A DNA stretch of 64,000 nt from Pedobacter polysacchareus (GTDB lineage Bacteria > Bacteroidota > Bacteroidia > Sphingobacteriales > Sphingobacteriaceae), in NCBI RefSeq assembly GCF_019802255.1, contig NZ_JAHYSS010000006.1:602604-666603 (forward strand), given 5' to 3'. Below the pieces are notes generated by a model, which saw nothing but the letters and a program-made list of their open reading frames with translations, had not been told where the DNA came from and made no database searches. Positions 60,751 to 64,000 of this stretch are shown one piece after another (position 1 is the first letter of the stretch; the number at the start of each line of letters is the position of its first letter). Both the position numbers and the translations under genes were made by a program.

Positions 60751-62019
60751 TTATCGGGTATTGGTTCTGGCTTTGCGCTTACGCTGCCTGTTACGACCAA
60801 GTATAGCTTCATCGTCGATGTCATCGGCAATATCCAAATTGATTTCTGGGAACCAGGTTGTAGGTGCTGGTTCTTCTGTAAATCCTGAAACCTCTGAAGA
60901 CTTGTCTGGGGGAATTGAAGAATCGGTATCATCTTGTTTGACCGTTTCGCTTTGTAGGGTTGGGATTATATCATTATTATTGAAATCCCCGGCCGACTGA
61001 TCTGGTGCAACATAGAAATCAGAATTATCCGGTTTGACAGTTTCACTTTCGACAGGTGACTCATTTTCTTGCTGAAGATCGCTTGATGGCTTAAGAAATT
61101 CGGCAATTGGCATCAGTTCGCCGCCTTTGTAAACGGTCGTTCTTGCATGGTCTATTACAGTGTAACCGTAGGGAGGCAATCCCGGCTTTCCATGATAAAG
61201 GATCTGTAAACCAAACTTTGAAGAAAGTACTTCTGCGAGCTCTGAAGTATATCCTGTCGGTTTGGCTGCATTGCCTCCGGGGAGTGGTGTTATTAATGGA
61301 ACAGCAACTGGACTATGACTTAGTCGGTATTTTTCAGTTATTGCTCTTAGCTGCGCTAAGCGATCGATGTTTTGATTGTAAAGACTAATCTTAGCATCAA
61401 CTTCAGAAACATCAATGTTTCCCTGCAACTTACCATACTTAAAAAGCTGATATTGCCCTCCCGTCAATTTCAGGGAGTAACCTTGGCATTCCAATAGCAT
61501 CATAAACTGGGGACGGGTTGAAAAATTGTAACTCATTGCCTTTTCCAGGTCTTTGTTTACTGTCTCTTTTTCATCGAGTCCCATTACTTGATTTAAAACC
61601 TGGTAAGCGCGGATTTTTTCGTAGCTGTCATTTATCTTTTTTCCATTTTCATCTACGCGGGTAGAGACAATATGAATATGATTATTGTCCGTGTCTTTAT
61701 GAAAGACCAATAAGTAAGGCTGATTTTCATAACCCATCCCTTTTAACCAAGCAGTAGCAATTTCAGTGAGTTGTTCCTTGCTATGTGATTTTCCTTTACA
61801 GGAAATGACCGCGTGGAACTGCGGAAATTTAATCCTTGCGCTTGTTTTCGATCGAGCTTCGAGGTAATTAATATAATCTTTTGGTTTGAGATGTTCCAGG
61901 GCTTGCAAGGCACCGAAATTTTCCACCTTCATTAATTCTCCTTTATCGTTTTCTATTTTGGTTGTGTTGTAACTTACGCCTCTAAACGTAGCAGAGGGCA
62001 GAAGGATTTTTACAATCAT
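60751..62019 (-). CDS. mobA: Relaxase / mobilisation nuclease
   Basis: A 422-residue relaxase that nicks oriT and leads the strand into the recipient. N-terminal relaxase domain: candidate catalytic Tyr17 in RGVSYNTTKIEND, second motif HAVISCKGKSHS, and the metal-binding HUH-like motif HKDTDNNHIHI (His107, His114, His116). The C-terminal half (about 250-422) is polar and disordered with repeated SETVKxDxSD units (two short direct repeats). Preceded at two bases by MobC. Confidence 0.88.
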   Translation of the reverse strand: MIVKILLPSATFRGVSYNTTKIENDKGELMKVENFGALQALEHLKPKDYINYLEARSKTSARIKFPQFHAVISCKGKSHSKEQLTEIATAWLKGMGYENQPYLLVFHKDTDNNHIHIVSTRVDENGKKINDSYEKIRAYQVLNQVMGLDEKETVNKDLEKAMSYNFSTRPQFMMLLECQGYSLKLTGGQYQLFKYGKLQGNIDVSEVDAKISLYNQNIDRLAQLRAITEKYRLSHSPVAVPLITPLPGGNAAKPTGYTSELAEVLSSKFGLQILYHGKPGLPPYGYTVIDHARTTVYKGGELMPIAEFLKPSSDLQQENESPVESETVKPDNSDFYVAPDQSAGDFNNNDIIPTLQSETVKQDDTDSSIPPDKSSEVSGFTEEPAPTTWFPEINLDIADDIDDEAILGRNRQRKRKARTNTR

Positions 62020-62021
62020 GG

Positions 62022-62423
62022 TTAACCTTTCATTAAGCGGATAACTTGGCGAATACTTTTTTCGAGCTCCTGCTGTACGTGGATGTATTTGCCTAAAAGA
62101 CTATTAAATTCAGTAGAAATACTTTGACTTAGCATGCCCTGTTTGTGAAGTATATTAGCGTGCCTGGCTAATTGATTTATATTATTACCTGATCGGCCAA
62201 GTTCTGTTCCGATGTCATCCAGTTGTTTCATCAGTTCTTTACTGTTCACAAGCATTTTGGTTGCATTTTGTAGTACCCGAATGCGAACTATATCGGCACG
62301 ACTGATACCTAGTGATTTTTCTAACTCTATGAGTTGCTGCAATTCCTGCTCGCTTAATCTTAATTCAAAACGGCGGGTTTTAAGTACAAACCCCTTGTCA
62401 GTAGGCTTCTTGCTGTTCCCCAT
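62022..62423 (-). CDS. mobC: MobC-type relaxosome accessory protein
   Basis: A 133-residue protein: basic N-terminus, ribbon-helix-helix-like part (RRFELRLSEQELQQLIELE then LGISRADIVRIRVLQ) and the MobC signature LGRSGNNINQLARHAN (about 85-100). It should bind near oriT and help the relaxase open the strands. Ten bases after the methyltransferase gene and two before the relaxase gene. Confidence 0.88.
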   Translation of the reverse strand: MGNSKKPTDKGFVLKTRRFELRLSEQELQQLIELEKSLGISRADIVRIRVLQNATKMLVNSKELMKQLDDIGTELGRSGNNINQLARHANILHKQGMLSQSISTEFNSLLGKYIHVQQELEKSIRQVIRLMKG

Positions 62424-62432
62424 AGTTAATAA

Positions 62433-63473
62433 TTAAGGCTTTTGCTCAATGGACTGGATAGCGCGGAATATTTCTAGTGCGACTTGTGGTACAATTGCAT
62501 TACCGTAAGCTTTTACACTTTCGGCTCTCCATGCTGAAAAGGTAATTCCGTCCAATTCGCTGGGAAGCCCATCATCGCCGCCACAAAACGGGGGTTCAAC
62601 TGGCCATGCCTCCCAGCTGGGAATTTGGTGTTGCCAATCTGTGCTGCGGTGGGTAAAATTCGGATCAGGCGTTCCAATATGGAGGCTGGCAAATTCCCCG
62701 GTTTCTGTTTGTACCGTTTCGATTGGGTTTGAAGTGTGTAGTAGACCAGAAAATCTGTCAAAGATACTTGACCTCCGTTTCCCTTCGCGTTTTTGCGGTT
62801 CGCCAATTGTCTGCCTTCTTTTACCTGCGCCAGTGTAACTCCCATATTGCTGATCTCTGTAGCTGTTGGTGTGGGCAACAAACCAGACCCGGTCTCTCTG
62901 GTGCGGGGCGTTAAGGGCAGCAGCCGGAATACAACAAACGACTGGTGTGCCATCTTTAAGCTGCGGTAATACATATCCTGCTGCGCTGATTTCTGAAATA
63001 ATGCTTCCGATAACTCTTCGCTGGAGTCTGATAATGGTACTGTCCGCTTGCAAGTTACTGTCCTGACAAAAAAGCTCAACCGCTTTAATTTCCATTTCAG
63101 AAAGACTGTCTGGTTCGAGAATGCTGAAGAGGCCAGCAACGTTTTCAAGAACAATCCACTTGGGTCGTGATTCTTTAATAATTCTGCAAGCCTCTGGGAA
63201 GAGATAACGGTCATCCGCTTTGCCCTTTCGCTTTCCGGCCTGACTGAATGGCTGGCAGGGAAATCCCCCGGAGATGATGTCAATGTGTCCTCTATACTGA
63301 GCTGCGCTGAATTGAAAGATGTCGTCATAATGATGGGTGTTTGGCCAGTAATGTTTTAAAATGGTCTGGCAAAAAGGATTCCTTTCGCAGGAAAAAACAT
63401 TCTGCCATCCAAGCCATGTAGCGGCGATATCAAAACCGCCGATTCCACTAAAAAGGCTGCCATGTCTAAACAT
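62433..63473 (-). CDS. dcm: DNA (cytosine-5) methyltransferase
   Basis: A 346-residue C5 methyltransferase. Motif I LFSGIGGFDIAATWLG binds AdoMet, motif IV GGFPCQPFSQAG contains the catalytic Cys73, motif VI is LENV (109-112), motif VIII QRDRVWFVAH, and motifs IX-X end in KAYGNAIVPQVALEIFRAI. The target-recognition part between VIII and IX is short and polar. No restriction enzyme gene is next to it, so it may protect the element from host restriction. A 271-codon frame is nested in it (62513-63328). Confidence 0.93.
   Translation of the reverse strand: MFRHGSLFSGIGGFDIAATWLGWQNVFSCERNPFCQTILKHYWPNTHHYDDIFQFSAAQYRGHIDIISGGFPCQPFSQAGKRKGKADDRYLFPEACRIIKESRPKWIVLENVAGLFSILEPDSLSEMEIKAVELFCQDSNLQADSTIIRLQRRVIGSIISEISAAGYVLPQLKDGTPVVCCIPAAALNAPHQRDRVWFVAHTNSYRDQQYGSYTGAGKRRQTIGEPQKREGKRRSSIFDRFSGLLHTSNPIETVQTETGEFASLHIGTPDPNFTHRSTDWQHQIPSWEAWPVEPPFCGGDDGLPSELDGITFSAWRAESVKAYGNAIVPQVALEIFRAIQSIEQKP
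62513..63328 (-). CDS. Nested out-of-frame ORF inside the methyltransferase gene
   Basis: An uninterrupted 271-codon frame on the same strand as dcm and offset by one base. Its product has protein-like segments: an N-terminal part with SERAKRMTVISSQRLAELLK and PSGLFLKTLLASS, a central GSGLLPTPTATE, and an end with LNPRFVAAMMGFPANWTEL. I recall such segments (LLPTPTA..., LNPxFVxxMMGFPxxWT) from proteins annotated near methyltransferases in phages and mobile elements. They are encoded by the same bases as dcm motifs (MMGFPANW and CGGDDGLPSEL overlap). It could be a true overlapping gene or a conserved shadow of the dcm sequence. Its real status is undecided. Confidence 0.4.
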   Translation of the reverse strand: MTTSFNSAQLSIEDTLTSSPGDFPASHSVRPESERAKRMTVISSQRLAELLKNHDPSGLFLKTLLASSAFSNQTVFLKWKLKRLSFFVRTVTCKRTVPLSDSSEELSEALFQKSAQQDMYYRSLKMAHQSFVVFRLLPLTPRTRETGSGLLPTPTATEISNMGVTLAQVKEGRQLANRKNAKGNGGQVSLTDFLVYYTLQTQSKRYKQKPGNLPASILERLIRILPTAAQIGNTKFPAGRHGQLNPRFVAAMMGFPANWTELPFQHGEPKV

Positions 63474-63637
63474 AAGCGGCTACTTTAAATTTGTGGCTAA
63501 GCGTTGGGAGAAGTGGGCACGGTGAAGCCCTGACGACCTTCGTCATGATAGAATTGCTTAACAGCATAGGCTAAATATTTAGGGTTAGAAATTGGATTTG
63601 GGCGATTGTCTTAGTGCGGTGGTATGAACGCTTTGCC

Positions 63638-63768
63638 GGAAAAAAAGGGAGTTGCGACCTTTTTTCTTCCTTAACTACCTTTCCCCAAAGGGGTTAGGCA
63701 GTTAAGGCAAGTTCGTTTTTGTCCACAGACCAGCCGAAGGCGGGCTGTACGGACAAAAACACAACTTG
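63638..63768. other. Stacked hairpins upstream of the mobilisation genes; candidate oriT
   Basis: Three inverted repeats lie in the gene-free stretch 63474-63978. First, GGAAAAAAAGG (63638) with CCTTTTTTCTTCC (63658-63670), imperfect. Second, 63669-63707, CCTTAACT/AGTTAAGG plus CCT/AGG and CCCC/GGGG around an AAA loop. Third, 63708-63768, CAAGTT/AACTTG, GTTTTTGTCC/GGACAAAAAC and an inner GCC/GGC stem. The location, upstream of dcm-mobC-mobA on the non-coding side, fits an oriT, though termination or regulatory roles are possible. The rest of 63474-63978 shows no gene. Confidence 0.45.
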
Positions 63769-63978
63769 CCCAATAACAAACAAAAAAAGGCAGTTATACC
63801 ATTTCGATGAAAATTGGGACGAATGCAATGAAATGTGGGGGTAATTCCAGGATGTATAAACAGATTGTTGTATAGACAAAACCCTTTATTGTTGCATATT
63901 GGTTTAGATACATATAAGGATACTGTCTTGTCCGGAAATAGCTTTACAGTTTTTGAATGATTTTAAATAAATTAAATT

Positions 63979-64000
63979 ATGAAAATTGTAAACCGTTATT
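63979..64000 (+). CDS. Start of a gene running off the right edge
   Basis: ATG at 63979 opens MKIVNRY and continues beyond the window. It is preceded by an AT-rich stretch suitable for a promoter. Divergent from the mobilisation operon. Only seven codons are visible, so nothing can be said about function. Confidence 0.3.

Noticed and set aside
63694..63879. Minus-strand frame of 61 codons over the hairpin region
   Set aside because: Its sequence follows from the inverted repeats, with no motif or start support.

Overview
The window looks like a Bacteroidetes genome of the Sphingobacteriaceae type (Pedobacter/Sphingobacterium/Mucilaginibacter-like). This rests on the tra gene set (TraE/F/G/J/K/L/M/N order), the promoter form TTTG-N19-21-TAnnTTTG, and families largely confined to the phylum (DUF3347, HYC_CC_PP, DUF6660, RND-TolC fusions). 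No taxonomic search was possible, so genus is a guess. Most of the window is one end of an integrative conjugative element (ICE) carrying a large metal-resistance cargo. Its integrase and other end lie outside the window.

Layout. 1-1500 looks like chromosomal flank: a truncated AraC-type regulator, a DUF4143 ATPase fragment, and two copies of a tRNA 3'-end-plus-terminator unit. The second copy (1517-1563) keeps the CAT anticodon arm and T-arm and is the likely attachment scar. 1800-4921 is a mercury operon: ArsR-type regulator, MerT-MerP fusion, frameshifted MerP, MerA. 4946-5536 is recombination debris. 5569-13200 (minus strand) is a copper module: HYC_CC_PP protein, two DUF3347 proteins, a haem-binding protein, a multicopper oxidase fused to a CopB-like barrel, and a Cu+ P-type ATPase. 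13401-22613 (minus) is a divalent-cation efflux module: interrupted DUF6660 gene, His-rich protein, RND-TolC fusion, adaptor, MFS, small lipoprotein, HupE, membrane anchor. 22691-26349 is a DtxR/MntR regulator divergent from a di-haem oxidoreductase/Rieske/porin operon with a palindrome in the shared promoter. 26574-33133 holds a GDCCVxC protein, an HMA remnant and a second DUF6660/RND-TolC/adaptor module. 33228-40774 (plus) is an unusual envelope set: LTA-synthase-like transferase, P1B-4 (SPC) metal ATPase, two PAP2 proteins (one lacking catalytic residues), DUF1345, MgtC/SapB and several very small proteins.

41532-63473 (all minus) is the transfer and mobilisation region: accessory proteins, DUF4099/DUF3945 protein, ArdC antirestriction, M23 peptidase, coupling protein, TraN, M, L, K, J, four periplasmic proteins (three of them paralogues), TraG, TraF, two TraE-like proteins, ParA, relaxase, MobC, and a cytosine methyltransferase with a 271-codon open frame nested inside it. 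Upstream, 63638-63768 contains stacked hairpins that are an oriT candidate.

How it fits together: metal detoxification (Hg reduction, Cu oxidation/export, divalent-cation RND export across both membranes, a P1B-4 ATPase) and envelope-modifying enzymes travel on a conjugative chassis that also carries antirestriction and DNA-methylation functions. Points most worth a second look are the nested frame in the methyltransferase gene, the internal signal-peptide-like joint in both RND-TolC fusions, the envelope/metal cluster, the tRNA scars and the oriT candidate.
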